A stretch of 64,000 nucleotides of DNA from Choristoneura fumiferana. Taxonomy: Eukaryota > Arthropoda > Insecta > Lepidoptera > Tortricidae. The DNA lies in assembly GCF_025370935.1 (NCBI RefSeq), contig NC_133491.1, forward strand, positions 2,940,960 to 3,004,959. Reading direction: 5' to 3'. Shown here piece after piece: positions 11,444 to 21,663 of this stretch; the first letter of the stretch is position 1, and every line of letters starts with the position of its first letter. Both the position numbers and the translations under genes were made by a program. The notes under the pieces are model-generated. The model did no database searches. It saw nothing but the letters and a program-made list of their open reading frames with translations, and had not been told where the DNA came from.

Positions 11444-13529
11444 ATGGATGGATGGATGAAATATTTCCTCACATTGTTTGAGAAAAGCACTATACAAACC
11501 TCGGCCAGAACAGGGATTGCTGGACTCGTTTTATCCGGCCTCGTCTACGACTCGGCCGTCTACCCCGAACTCGTCCATCAATCCCTTACTTCATGGCCTC
11601 TGCAGTAATGTACTATTATAAACACCCATATTTTCATTTAATCGGCCAGTAACAACTAAGTACTTTATTTTGGTAAATTACAGTACAGTGCAACCTTAAT
11701 ATAACAAATATCAATTTAACGATTTTCTCGATTTAACAACAACAAACCTCCTCCTCTTATACGCTCAAACCTAGTATGTTTTAAATAATAACACAAGATT
11801 TATTGTTTTGTTTCAGTCGGAAAACAGCAGTGACAACATCACGACAGCTACAGTTGATTGGGTGGTGAAAAAATATCTTCCCTTCTCATTTTTCGATGAC
11901 GAAGCTACACAAGTATATTTTCGACGTATTTGCCCTAATATGGTGTTTCCTAAAAGGTCTACACTTAGAAGGAAAGTCAAAGAGCGATTTGAAGAGCTCC
12001 AATTGAATCTCAAGGAACGACTTCAACAATTATCATCTAAAATGTCTTTTACCATTGATGGGTGGACGTCAATTGCTGGTAGGAGTTACTACGGGGTTAC
12101 TATTCATTATATAGACAACGAATGGAAGTATCAATCTGTAGTTCTTGATTTTATACCATCACGCGGTCGACATACTGGGGAAGATATTGCAACGATTTTC
12201 CATGAATGTTTATTGGAATATGGCATAATTGATAAAATACAAGGTATCACGGTCGACAACGCAACTGCAAATACCAAATTTATGTATGAACTGGGCAAAC
12301 AGCTGCCGCCACACTTTGATTCAGACAATCAACATTTCCGGTGCTTTGCTCACATTTTAAACCTTGGTGTACAAGATTTATTAAAGACCTTAGCATTACA
12401 CTGTGAGTCTGACACTAACGCGCAAGATCAGCAGTACGAAGACTATGCAGACGAAACTGAGGATGAGGAAGATGAAGAATCTGCACCAAATATTGCTGAC
12501 TCGCGTACATCTTTAACAAAGTTACGCAGTATTTCCAGTAAAATAAAAAGAAGTGAGATAGTGAAGAAGAAGTTTCAGTCTGCTTGTGAAGCAGCTGGCG
12601 TGCCATCAAATCTAAATGCCATTCTTGACTGTCCAACGAGATGGAATTCCACACATGATATGATTGGATTTGGTTTAAAAGTGAGAGCGGGCATTGACAT
12701 ATTGTGCAGTTCTGTCACCGAATTAAATGATTTTCAAATCACAGCTAATGAATGGCAGGTACTCGAAAAATTACATAAATTTCTAATAAACTTTAAACTT
12801 TTAAGTACAAAACTTGGTGGAGACAAATATGTTACATTACCGCTAGTCATTGTATCATTCAATCTCTTGCTAGATAAAATTGAATCCATGGTAAAACAGT
12901 TAGATGAGAAACCTAATCGATCTGAAGTGGATGAAAGGCTCATTCTAGCTTTCCAAGCAGCTCGAGACAAAATGCTTAAACATTACAAGAAGAGCAACTG
13001 GATTTATTGTACTTCTTTAATTTTAGACCCAAGGCATAAGGCTCAGACTTTTGACCTGACAATGTGGGGGAAGCAACTTAAAACAGAAAGTCTGCGCAAG
13101 TTCAATGAACTTTATGAAGAATATAAAAGTCTACACTCACTGAACAAATCTCTGGAATTACCAGAAAAAGAAAATAAAGTATGTGATGAAGATGAAGACG
13201 TAATAGACTTTGATAAACTCTATGAATGTCCCTCGACGTCATCTGGATCTTGTCTTCAAGGCTTAGTGATAGACGAGTTGGAGGAGTACCTGAGAAAACC
13301 AAGAACTGCCAGCTCGGAAGACATTTTAGATTGGAGGACGCATGAGACAGAGTATCCGATTTTATCGAAAATGGCCCGTGATTTTCTCTCAATACCTGCA
13401 ACTTCAGTACCTGCTGAGAGGTTATTTTCTAAAGCATCATTAGTAATTAGAAAACATAGAAATAGGTTAAGTGATGAGTCAGCCAGATGGTTACTTTGTA
13501 TTAATTCTTGGTCAAAAAAATTGATATAA
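9880..13529 (+). CDS. hAT transposase, two exons, intact
   Basis: Exon 1 (9880-10215) ends at gacag|gtaagaat; exon 2 (11817-13529) follows tttgtttcag. Both junctions are phase 0, so the product is 682 residues (670 if the ATG at 9916 is used). The N-terminus has a BED zinc finger: CKLCQHKK at about residue 58 with the RKHLISFH pair later. The RNase-H-like core has the first Asp in FTIDGWTS (residue 193), the second in GITVDNATANT (259), a CFAHILNL block, and the Glu in PAERLFSKA (646) within the C-terminal dimerisation domain. An acidic insert (DETEDEEDEE) sits between. Length and order fit hAT transposases of the RICESLEEPER type. The 1.6-kb intron contains the GGAY array. Confidence 0.9.
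10615..10642. repeat. (GCGAT)n microsatellite
   Basis: About five to six tandem gcgat units directly before the tetranucleotide array, in the hAT transposase intron. Confidence 0.85.
10649..11458. repeat. 810-bp (GGAT/GGAC)n array in the hAT intron
   Basis: Roughly 200 tetranucleotide units, almost all ggat or ggac, often in ggat-ggat-ggac-ggac blocks. One strand is purine-rich with G at two of four positions. Since neither unit makes a stop codon, long artefactual frames appear in several frames of both strands (MDGW/RTDG and HPSI/RPSV repeats). Rare interruptions (gactg, ggttg, ggcg) mark point changes. Confidence 0.95.
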
Positions 13530-13956
13530 AGTATCATAACCTAATGATAAAGCTGTTGATTTGTGTTGTATTTTATTTTTTATTCAAATAAATGATAAAT
13601 CGTAAAACTCTTTTATTAAATTTCTTATAAGTTGAGGGTTCAATCTCTTTCTAGACAGATAAGTATTGTTCTTTAAAATACAGTCAAGTTATTGTAATTA
13701 ATTTGTTTTTTTACATGTTTTAGCAAATGTAAGCTTATAAATCATAAATGTTTATTAAGAAACAGTTACTTCCATGGAAAACGACATATAGGTCAGTTGA
13801 TTTTTCGAATTTCTTATCAAATCTTCAGTTATTTATTAATCTGCTTGATCTTTACTATGGCTATGTTAATTCAAGCTCACAATGTTCCAATTCTAATACG
13901 TTTTTCTAAGATTTAAAGTAAACTTTAATAAATAGTAAAAGACTAATAGGTAATTG

Positions 13957-14090
13957 CAAGACTTGCAAGACTCTTGCTGCAAGACCAAGACCAAGACCAA
14001 GACTGGGAGCGCAAGACCAAGACCAAGACCAGGTGTATTGGCGCAAGACCAAGACCAAGACTGGCTAAGTCTCGTCTTGTTCTTGCATTT
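13957..14090. repeat. hAT right subterminal repeats
   Basis: Mirror of the left cluster: many 'caagaccaagac' words followed by gtctcgtcttgttcttgcat before the terminal inverted repeat. Confidence 0.75.
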
Positions 14091-14100
14091 GGCAACACTG

Positions 14101-15190
14101 TATAATACAACCACAAGACTTGGGCTTTGAAACGAACACACCTCAGCTGCCAGCTTCTGATCCAGTTTCACAACTGAGCAACACAAACATTCCAATATTG
14201 GGAAATGTAGCAAACAACCCACCATCTGACACAAACGCCTCGCTTCCAGTTGCTCCACCACCATCTATTTCAATTACACCATCATCTTCAATTGCTCCAC
14301 CATGTACACAAATTGCACCACCATCGCACCCTCTAAATGAAGATGTCACATTTCTTCAAATTACTCAAAAGGAGAGATAATGACTCAAGAGGTCAAGTTA
14401 TATCGAAAATGAAGTTCCCAGTCTTTGAAACAAAAGCTAAATTTACTGTGGCTTATAACAACAGACACTTGCCTATAGATTACTTTAATGATATGTTTAT
14501 ATTTGATATAATTGATATTCTGGTCGAAAACACTAACCTATATGCCGCAAAAAACAGTCAAAACAGTGGGTGGAAACCAATAATGAAGAAATGCGAGCTT
14601 TTCTTGAAGTCATTGTAATGATGGGTTTAAATCCATTGACCGATGTTGAGCTTTACTGGTCTACTGATGATTTTTACAATAACGCAAAGCTTTACGGCTA
14701 GCGCCAAGAAAGATTGATAACGAGGTGTTATTGACTCTGAATGCATGGAAAGAGGTTTGTAAGAATTTCGAGCCTGTGCAAAAAATATACGAAAAAAATT
14801 TTGAAGGCTTGAAAAAAAAATTGTACATCTGATGATGCAATGTTTAAAGAAGACAAGAAAATGGAACGTGGAGAGAGTCAGCAGATGGTGAGAGGGTCAG
14901 TGGCAGTTGTAAAATGGAAGGACAACAAGAGCGTATTTCTAGCATCAAACTGTTCAGGGTCAGAGAATAACACGGTTGTTAAGAGATGGGAGAAAAAAGT
15001 TCGAGCTTACGTTGATGTGACTGCCCCACAAATAGTGACGAACTATAATAAATACATGGGAGGAGTAGATGTATTGTGCTCATCCATTTCTTAGATTTAG
15101 CCATAGTGAATTCATGGAGAGCTTACAAGATTGATTGCGAGGCTAACAAGTATCTTAGTTACAAAATACTAGATTTGCTCGATTTTCGTT
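14101..15190 (+). pseudogene. piggyBac transposase, right part, decayed
   Basis: The frame that resumes after the hAT insertion gives a proline/serine-rich linker, then FDIIDILVENTNLYAAK and (after a frame switch) MMGLNPLTDVELYWSTDDF, both standard piggyBac N-core motifs. Next come KKMERGES, VAVVKWKDNKSV and TNYNKYMGGVDVL, the last being the conserved third catalytic-Asp region, and NSWRAYKIDCEANKYLSYK. The segment carrying the first two catalytic Asp residues is deleted near 14700-14830, and several stops and shifts occur. It belongs with 7785-8383. No right terminus was found; a retroelement leader follows. Confidence 0.8.
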
Positions 15191-15229
15191 AGGAACTCCA
15201 CGAAATGCTGGTCAAGGTACCGGAAAAAA

Positions 15230-15583
15230 GACGGAAGTATTGCCGTCTCGTTCGCTCTCTCTCTCTCACGGCGTCCCAAAGTCGCTCCTCATTATTTTGT
15301 GATTATAACTAATAAAAGAAGTGTTAATCTATCTCCGTGTTGCACTTGGAACCTGCCCTACAAATCCACTTCATTTTGGTCCTTCGATCGTCGGTGGCGA
15401 GAAGAAACACTTCGTGCAATTCATTTTCAAGAATTTCAAAATCGCCATTTTTCATACATCGAGTTGACAGTTCGTGAGTACGCAAACCAAACGCAAACGG
15501 ATCTTCCACAGACAGCATCGAGCTCCCGCAACAGCGGATATCATATCACAAAGTCATATTCATATCACTAATCAATTGGTGCC
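15230..15583 (+). other. Possible BEL/Pao leader fragment; no gene
   Basis: No convincing protein. The phrase attttggtccttcgatcg (near 15375) resembles the ggtccttcga motif that I associate with the leader of BEL/Pao elements, and a similar phrase precedes the BEL gag at 42192. Assignment is tentative. Confidence 0.25.
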
Positions 15584-15729
15584 TGTAATGTTGGTAGCAA
15601 TTATCCAAAAATATGGCAACATTGTACTACGCCTCTGTATATTGTCTCGATTAAAAGCTGTAACCGTAACTGCCGTGCTTTTCTTTTAACTCCAAAAATA
15701 ATTGTTGAATCCTTGCTAAATCCTTCACA
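15584..15729 (+). mobile_element. gypsy 5' LTR (short) before a split primer-binding site
   Basis: The stretch begins tgtaatg and ends ccttcaca at 15729, followed by gtggcgac; after the copia insertion the sequence continues gcgacgagatatcc at 20370. Rejoined, TGGCGACGAG reads as a gypsy primer-binding site directly after an LTR ending in CA. The LTR start is the less certain boundary. The matching gag begins at about 20430. Confidence 0.5.
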
Positions 15730-15737
15730 GTGGCGAC

Positions 15738-15920
15738 TGTTGTTGTCCAATAAAAGCAGTTTGTATTACGAATTATTGTCTATGGTTTCTTTTAAAAATA
15801 GAACTATACTTCAGTCACTCTCGTAAAAAATATTCAAATGATTGTACGATATAATTTCTATTAATACATTTTATTTATATTTAAACCTCCAGTTCTTCTT
15901 AATTCTTCACCCAAAACAAC
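15738..15920 (+). repeat. copia 5' LTR
   Basis: 183 bp, identical to the 3' copy. Contains AATAAA-like and TATTTATATT words. Ends are TGTTG...CAAC, a copia-style short inverted terminus. Confidence 0.95.
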
Positions 15921-16026
15921 TGGTTATGGGTCCCTAATGATTTTGGGAAAGAAATAAAATAAAACCGTTATTTTCTTCAAAAATAAAACGTTTTGAAAAC
16001 GGCAGTGAACTAAGTACGGGAATAAA

Positions 16027-19000
16027 ATGGAGGTATCTATATCGACCAACTCTAAATTCAACGGCGAAAATTGGCCGTTGTGGAAATTCGAGACTCAAGT
16101 ATTACTAAAAGGTCGAGGCTTATTTGACATTGTTACGGGAGCCAGGCCAAAACCAAAAGATGGCAAAGAAGAAGATCGTGACAAGTGGGTTGCCCTTGAT
16201 GCTAAGGCCCAAGAGCTTATTGTCATGCGAATGCAATACGGGCCTCTCGCACACATTCAAATGTGCGAAACATCGGCTGAAATGTGGTCGAAGTTGAAGA
16301 CTGTGTATGAGAGAGAGTCAGTCGTAAGCGTTCACCTTCTCCAACAAAAGTTCTTTACTGTTGAATTTGGCACAGATACCGTATCTGGATTTATTTCAAA
16401 AATTGAAGATCTTCGTGTTAGACTGAAACAAGCTGGCTATCCCATTGATGACAAAATGGTGATCACTAAAATACTGATGTCCTTGCCTGAGAAGTTCAAG
16501 CATTTTAGGTCAGCATGGGAGTCTGCTCCAATTGATAGACAGACACTCGAAGAACTCGTGCCACGTTTACTGCTAGAAGAAGAAAGAGCTAATGCTGGTG
16601 AAGAAATAGCAGTTGCACTTGTAGCACAGCGCAGAGTAAATGAAAGCAGAAAATCTACAGAATGCACCGTTTGCGGCAAATCTGGCCATAGTAAACAGGA
16701 CTGCTTCAAAACTAAACAGTGCGGCTTTTGCAAGAAGATGGGTCACCCAACTAAAAATTGTTTCTTTAAAAAGAACAAATTAAAGCAGAAGAACAATGAT
16801 GATAAAATTGCTTTAATGACATCTAATTTTGACAGTCCACACGACGTGTGGTATATGGATAGTGGTTGTACCCAGCATATGTGTAGAAGTCGAGATAGTA
16901 TGTCGGAGTACGAAGACTTAAGCGACCATCCTGTGCGTCTTGGCGATGGAACGCAAATAAAAGCTCACGGCGTGGGAACCGTGGACTTAGAGGCCTATAA
17001 CGGCACTATATGGCAGACCGTCAGCTTGAAATCGGTCTTGTATGTTCCTGATCTAAAGGTAAATTTATTTTCTGTAACAAGTGCATTGGATAAAGGCTTG
17101 CAGATGGTATCAAATCAAAACATTTGCAAGTTTATTTATAACAAGGAGGTTGTAGCTTTTGCTAAGCGCGATGGCCGGCTGTTTAAAATGCTATTTAAAA
17201 ATAACACATGTCAAGTCCTGACAACCGATTCTGACGAAATGTCGTCTGTCGTTTGCAATAATATTGACTGTGAACTAATGTCGTATCACAAAAAGTTCGC
17301 CCATCAGAATTTCGCTTACATTAGAAAAATATTACTGAATAATAACGTGTCGCTTTCTTGCACAAAAAAACACTTCTGCGATGCGTGTGTGGAAGGCAAG
17401 CACTGCCGAACGCCGGCCTATTCTAGTTCTTCCGCAACAAATAGTAGAGGTGAAATGGTTCATGCTGATCTTTGTGGCCCTTTTGAAGAGACATCGTTTG
17501 GGGGCTCACGCTACTTCTTACTAATTAAGGATGATTATTCACGGTATCGGACTGTATATTTCTTAAAAGATAAAAGTCAAGCAACGTCAAAAATAAAAGT
17601 TTACCTTGCTCTCTGCGAAAACGAAGGGAAACCCGTAAAGGTTTTGCGCACGGATAACGGTGGTGAGTTTATAAACGCCGAATTAAAAGTTCTGTTAGAG
17701 TCTAAGGGTATTAAGCACCAGACATCGGTAGCGTACACCCCTGCCCAAAATGGAAAAATTGAACGAGAAATGAGAACGGTGATGGAGGCAGCCCGGACTC
17801 TCATGAAGGCTAGTCAAGTACAAAAAAAATTATGGGCAGAAGCGGTCAATACTGCCGTATATGTGATCAACAGAACCGGAGCAAGCCCAATTGAAGGCAA
17901 AACGCCGTATGAGCTTTTTTATGAAAAGAAGTTTGACCTGTCATCCCTTAAATGCATTTTTGGTTCTGTAGTATGGGCTCATATCCCCAAACAGAAGAGG
18001 AGGAAACTAGACAGTAAAAGTAGAAAAGGGTTATTTGTCGGCTATGGAGAAAACACAAAAGGGTATAAGATATTTGATCCTGAGAGTCAGTCTTTCTCAA
18101 TGGAAAGAGAAATAATATTATCGCCTCACTTTGATCCAAAAGAAATCTCAAAGAATGAAGTCGAACAAGTTGTCTCAGTAAATATGGATGTTTCAAATGC
18201 ATCTCCTGCTGGTGATACACTTTCATCGGGTACAGAAATGGTCAACCTTGAACAAAGTGTTATCTCGAGTCCAGATACATCTATTTCCTACACCGATGCT
18301 GAAGATGTACTACCTGTTGACAATTCTGTAATTAGTGAAACTGAGACAGTAGTTCAGAACGAGCAAATCGTTGACAATACTACCTCAAATGTAGCAGATA
18401 ACGTAAACTCTAGGGTTTTGAGACCTAGAGAAAGTTTAAAGCCACCTATTGCTTTACAGGACTATGATACATCATACTTTAGTGTTTTAGATTCTGATGA
18501 GCCTGCGTCCCTAAGAGAAGCTAAGTCTTCTCCAAGTTCTTCAAAATGGGAAGAGGCTATGAAGACAGAAATGAAGGCTTTGTATGATAACCAAACTTGG
18601 TCATTTATTGACAAGGCTGATGACGGTGTGCTGACTGTAGACAGTAAGTGGGTATTTAGAATTAAACGTAATGAAAATAATGAAATAACACAATATAAAG
18701 CAAGGTTGGTAGCAAGGGGTTTTATGCAAACCGACGTTGATTATAATGAAGTATATTCTCCAGTAGTTAGGTTGGTGAGCGTACGAACTTTGCTGTCAAT
18801 CGCATGCGTAAATAACTGGCCTGTGCATCAAATGGATGTTTGTGCAGCTTTTTTACACGGAGATATCAAAGATGACATTTATTTAAAATTACCTGAAAAT
18901 TTTGACGTACCGGCTGGCAAAACGTGTAAGTTAAATAAATCGCTGTATGGTTTACGCCAAGCGCCACGTTGCTGGTATGATAAATTTCATAATTTCATAA

Positions 19001-20043
19001 TAAGTCAGAATTTTCAGAAAACATTTAGTGATCATTGTATGTACTGTTACAAAGACAATGTAAATACAGTTTTTGTCTTAATATTCGTCGATGATATTTT
19101 AATAACAGGATTTGGTCCGATTTTACAAAATGTTATAAATGAAATGTCTAAAGCTTTCAAAATGAAATATTTGGGGTTGGTTAGTAGCTATCTTGGAATC
19201 CAAATAAATCACGATTTAGAAAAAGGCATTGTCACTCTGAATCAGACTCAATATTTGAGAAATGTTCTTAATAAATTCAAAATGTCTGATTGTCATGGCG
19301 TATCCACTCCGATGGAATCAAACCTGGACTTATCCCAGCTGCAAAAAGATAAATCTGAGGATAATTTGATTGAATATCGGTGTAGACAAGTCATTGGCTG
19401 TTTGATGTATGCTATGTTAGGTACTAGGCCTGATCTTTGTTTGAGCATAACAATACTTTCTAGATTCCAAACCTGTGCCAGTCAAGATCTTTGGGTATGT
19501 CTTAAACGCGTGCTGAGATACGTCAAGGCCACTATTAACTTAAAACTGACGTATCGAAGAGATAAAAGTAGCGATGTTCTTGTAGGCTATGCTGACGCTG
19601 ACTGGGGCGGTAATCCTATAGACAGAAAGTCGACCAGTGGTTACTGTTTCCATGTTTACGGAAACCTGGTGGCATGGATTTCGAAAAAGCAGCCTACAGT
19701 AACTTTGTCTTCCTGTGAGGCAGAATATGTCGCTTTAGCAGCAGCTGTCAGTGAAGCCTGCTGGCTTCGATCTTTGCTTATTGAGATGTTCTTTCCTGAT
19801 ACCATAGTTGTGACTATGTATGAGGATAATCAATCAGCTATTCGTTCTTGTAACACTCTTATCCAGCCAAAACGAATGAAACATTTAGATATCAAATATC
19901 ATTTTATAAAGGAAAGGGTATTCAGTGGTCATATCAAAATCAGCTATGTCTGTTCAAAAGAACAAGTAGCTGATATTTTAACAAAGCCTCTGTCGGCTCA
20001 ATTGTTTAAAAATGCTAGAGACCTTTTGTCTCTTACTAACTAG
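16027..20043 (+). CDS. copia Gag-Pol polyprotein, intact, 1338 residues
   Basis: One uninterrupted frame contains every domain in copia order. Gag begins MEVSISTNSKFNGENWPLW. Two zinc knuckles follow: CTVCGKSGHSKQDC (from residue 213) and CGFCKKMGHPTKNC. The aspartic protease has YMDSGC (Asp278). The integrase has the His-His-Cys-Cys region (from about 421) and the catalytic triad Asp481 (HADLCGPF), Asp543 (RTDNGGEF) and Glu579 (KIEREM), with the expected 35-residue gap. The reverse transcriptase carries FVDDIL (Asp1022-1023). The RNase H has ADADWGG (Asp1190) and SSCEAEYVAL. Integrase precedes RT, which separates copia from gypsy. No frameshift between gag and pol. Confidence 0.95.
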   Translation: MEVSISTNSKFNGENWPLWKFETQVLLKGRGLFDIVTGARPKPKDGKEEDRDKWVALDAKAQELIVMRMQYGPLAHIQMCETSAEMWSKLKTVYERESVVSVHLLQQKFFTVEFGTDTVSGFISKIEDLRVRLKQAGYPIDDKMVITKILMSLPEKFKHFRSAWESAPIDRQTLEELVPRLLLEEERANAGEEIAVALVAQRRVNESRKSTECTVCGKSGHSKQDCFKTKQCGFCKKMGHPTKNCFFKKNKLKQKNNDDKIALMTSNFDSPHDVWYMDSGCTQHMCRSRDSMSEYEDLSDHPVRLGDGTQIKAHGVGTVDLEAYNGTIWQTVSLKSVLYVPDLKVNLFSVTSALDKGLQMVSNQNICKFIYNKEVVAFAKRDGRLFKMLFKNNTCQVLTTDSDEMSSVVCNNIDCELMSYHKKFAHQNFAYIRKILLNNNVSLSCTKKHFCDACVEGKHCRTPAYSSSSATNSRGEMVHADLCGPFEETSFGGSRYFLLIKDDYSRYRTVYFLKDKSQATSKIKVYLALCENEGKPVKVLRTDNGGEFINAELKVLLESKGIKHQTSVAYTPAQNGKIEREMRTVMEAARTLMKASQVQKKLWAEAVNTAVYVINRTGASPIEGKTPYELFYEKKFDLSSLKCIFGSVVWAHIPKQKRRKLDSKSRKGLFVGYGENTKGYKIFDPESQSFSMEREIILSPHFDPKEISKNEVEQVVSVNMDVSNASPAGDTLSSGTEMVNLEQSVISSPDTSISYTDAEDVLPVDNSVISETETVVQNEQIVDNTTSNVADNVNSRVLRPRESLKPPIALQDYDTSYFSVLDSDEPASLREAKSSPSSSKWEEAMKTEMKALYDNQTWSFIDKADDGVLTVDSKWVFRIKRNENNEITQYKARLVARGFMQTDVDYNEVYSPVVRLVSVRTLLSIACVNNWPVHQMDVCAAFLHGDIKDDIYLKLPENFDVPAGKTCKLNKSLYGLRQAPRCWYDKFHNFIISQNFQKTFSDHCMYCYKDNVNTVFVLIFVDDILITGFGPILQNVINEMSKAFKMKYLGLVSSYLGIQINHDLEKGIVTLNQTQYLRNVLNKFKMSDCHGVSTPMESNLDLSQLQKDKSEDNLIEYRCRQVIGCLMYAMLGTRPDLCLSITILSRFQTCASQDLWVCLKRVLRYVKATINLKLTYRRDKSSDVLVGYADADWGGNPIDRKSTSGYCFHVYGNLVAWISKKQPTVTLSSCEAEYVALAAAVSEACWLRSLLIEMFFPDTIVVTMYEDNQSAIRSCNTLIQPKRMKHLDIKYHFIKERVFSGHIKISYVCSKEQVADILTKPLSAQLFKNARDLLSLTN

Positions 20044-20176
20044 CATGTATTTATGTTATTTATTACTACATAGATACCTATCTATGATTATTTGTTTGAA
20101 GGTGTCTATGTTGAGAAGTTTTTTTATTATGTTAAGTTATTTTGTCACATGTTAAACTTAACAAAATGCTTTTATT

Positions 20177-20185
20177 GAGGGGGGA
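20177..20185 (+). promoter_or_regulatory. copia polypurine tract
   Basis: A run of purines (gagggggga) immediately upstream of the 3' LTR, the usual primer for plus-strand DNA synthesis. Confidence 0.85.
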
Positions 20186-20368
20186 TGTTGTTGTCCAATA
20201 AAAGCAGTTTGTATTACGAATTATTGTCTATGGTTTCTTTTAAAAATAGAACTATACTTCAGTCACTCTCGTAAAAAATATTCAAATGATTGTACGATAT
20301 AATTTCTATTAATACATTTTATTTATATTTAAACCTCCAGTTCTTCTTAATTCTTCACCCAAAACAAC
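20186..20368 (+). repeat. copia 3' LTR
   Basis: 183 bp, base-for-base the same as the 5' copy, followed by t and the duplicated gcgac. Confidence 0.95.
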
Positions 20369-20393
20369 TGCGACGAGATATCCTAATCCGCGT

Positions 20394-21060
20394 GTGTTTT
20401 GTTTGATCGTGATAAGACGTGTGAAATTTGGACGATGTCGATCGGAAAAATTGGTGATTTTAATATTCACACGGACAAATGGAACATCTATTTTGAGAGG
20501 GTTGAACATTATTTTGAAGCAAATAAGGTTAATAGTGAGTTGCAAGTGTCGACTTTTTTTAACTTTAATCGGAGCGGAGTGTTACGAATTATTGGTTAGT
20601 TTGTGTACGCCAGATAACCCTAGATCAAAATCGTTGAGCGAGTTGGCCAAGATTCTTGCTGAACATTTACAACCATAGCCGAGCGTTATTAATTCCGCCG
20701 AAGGAAGCAGAACGTCGGCCAAGCTATAATGGACTACGTGGCGGTGTTAAAAAAAATGTCGGCGTCCTGTGAATTTGGCTCGAATCTGCAGGAAAACTTG
20801 CGAGATCAGTTCGCATGCGGAATTGCTAGTGAAACGATTCGCCAACGAGATTTTAAAAGGGCGTTACAACTTGCGGTCAGTTTGGAGGCGGCAGAGAGAG
20901 ACGCGGTACGAGTAGTCGAGACCAACAGCGCGGAGGTGCAGTTCCAAGCCGCGAGGCCCGGCGCGAGAGGGGCGCGGTCTGGGCGGCGCGGCGGTGGCAG
21001 CGGTAGCAGTGGCGGTGGCGGTGGCGGCGCAGCGGCCGCGGCACAGGGGAGCGAAGTGCT
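20394..21060 (+). pseudogene. gypsy gag remnant interrupted upstream by copia
   Basis: Three frame pieces read as a Ty3/gypsy gag: IGKIGDFNIHTDKWNIYFER with FERVEHYFEANKV (from 20434), then GAECYELLVSLCTPDNP in another frame, then MDYVAVLKKMSASCEFGS, LRDQFACGI and LQLAVSLEAAERDA (20729 onward). It ends in a Gly/Arg/Ala-rich stretch near 20950-21050, as in many insect gag proteins. Frame switches near 20570 and before 20729 break it. Protease and pol are absent. It is the downstream half of the gypsy element whose LTR is at 15584. Confidence 0.75.
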
Positions 21061-21203
21061 GAAATATTGGGTTTATTTATACATTGCAAATCAAAAAGGC
21101 CAGAGATATGCTCATGAGCCATTTTGTGCTTATTGTTATATCGTTTATTTATTATTGTCAACGCTTCACTATAACTTCACCATATCACAGGAAGGTTTTT
21201 AGT

Positions 21204-21610
21204 TTAATCGAAGGCTTCACCCTTCAGAAAGCTTCTTAAATAGAAGAATTTCTTTATGTCGTCGATTCCTCTGTCATTGTGCACTAAACTAACGCATTGA
21301 ACATTTCTATAAATGGTTTGTATGCCATGTATTTGCCGTCAAATGGTTGCAGTTGAATGCTAGGTAATTGTAGCTTTGACACTGAGACTGCGCCTTTGGC
21401 ATCAGCACCTTGATTGGACTGGCTTTCTGTTTTGGAGTTAATGTGTGTCCTCAATGCAGCAACGCATTCATAGAAACATGATTCGGTCGCGCTTGGATCC
21501 TCGTTGTCGCCCACGTCTAGGGTAACGCTTTCGTATCGTACTCACCGAAGGTTTTGACGGCTTTTTCCTCCATTAGCTTCAGCATTTCCAGAGACGCATC
21601 CCCGTGTGAC
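21204..21610 (-). pseudogene. BEL/Pao gag fragment
   Basis: Minus strand. An N-terminal piece (EMLKLMEEKAVKTFGEY, from 21600) precedes KLQLPSIQLQPFDGKYMAYK and FIEMFNALV, the signature start of the DUF1759 gag region in BEL/Pao elements (L-P-x-L-x-L-x-x-F-D-G). After a one-base shift near 21288 it continues VHNDRGIDDIKKFFYLRSF and LKGEA. It ends at 21204. Its upstream side is cut by the LTR at 21664. Confidence 0.75.
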
Positions 21611-21663
21611 GGAGTGCTCTTGGCCCGGCTGGTGGGGAGGGCAGCTCGTCACGTGACCCTCGG

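Larger units (their letters stand above)
8384..14100 (+). mobile_element. Complete hAT transposon, 5.7 kb, apparently autonomous
   Basis: The left end tagtgttgccaaa (8384-8396) and right end tttggcaacactg (about 14088-14100) are inverted copies. The left flank tatacaac (8376-8383) resembles aatacaac at 14104-14111 (7 of 8), as expected for an 8-bp hAT duplication with three extra bases. Both ends carry dense subterminal repeats of 'caagaccaagac' (8397-8560 and 13957-14080). The spliced transposase gene inside has no frameshift or internal stop. It split a piggyBac-like element; rejoining the flanks keeps that element's frame. The 5' portion 8561-9879 is non-coding and includes an RTE-type repeat. 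Confidence 0.85.
15738..20369 (+). mobile_element. Full-length Ty1/copia retrotransposon, recent
   Basis: Two 183-bp LTRs (15738-15920 and 20186-20368) start tgttgttgtcc, end cccaaaacaac, and are identical by eye. The 5-bp duplication gcgac (15733-15737 and 20370-20374) is perfect. The primer-binding site tggttatgggtccc (15921-15934) is of the copia type; the polypurine tract gaggggggga precedes the 3' LTR. One intact gag-pol frame fills the interior. All features of a competent, very young insertion are present. Confidence 0.95.

Noticed and set aside
10615..11458. CRISPR-like array
   Set aside because: Units are 4-5 bp without spacers; eukaryotic microsatellite.
10571..11497. Long open frames with HPSI/RPSV and MDGW/RTDG repeats on both strands
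   Set aside because: They are products of the GGAT/GGAC tetranucleotide array, which has no stop codon in most frames; they lie in an intron.
15299..15571. 90-codon plus-strand frame
   Set aside because: No motif and overlaps a likely retroelement leader.
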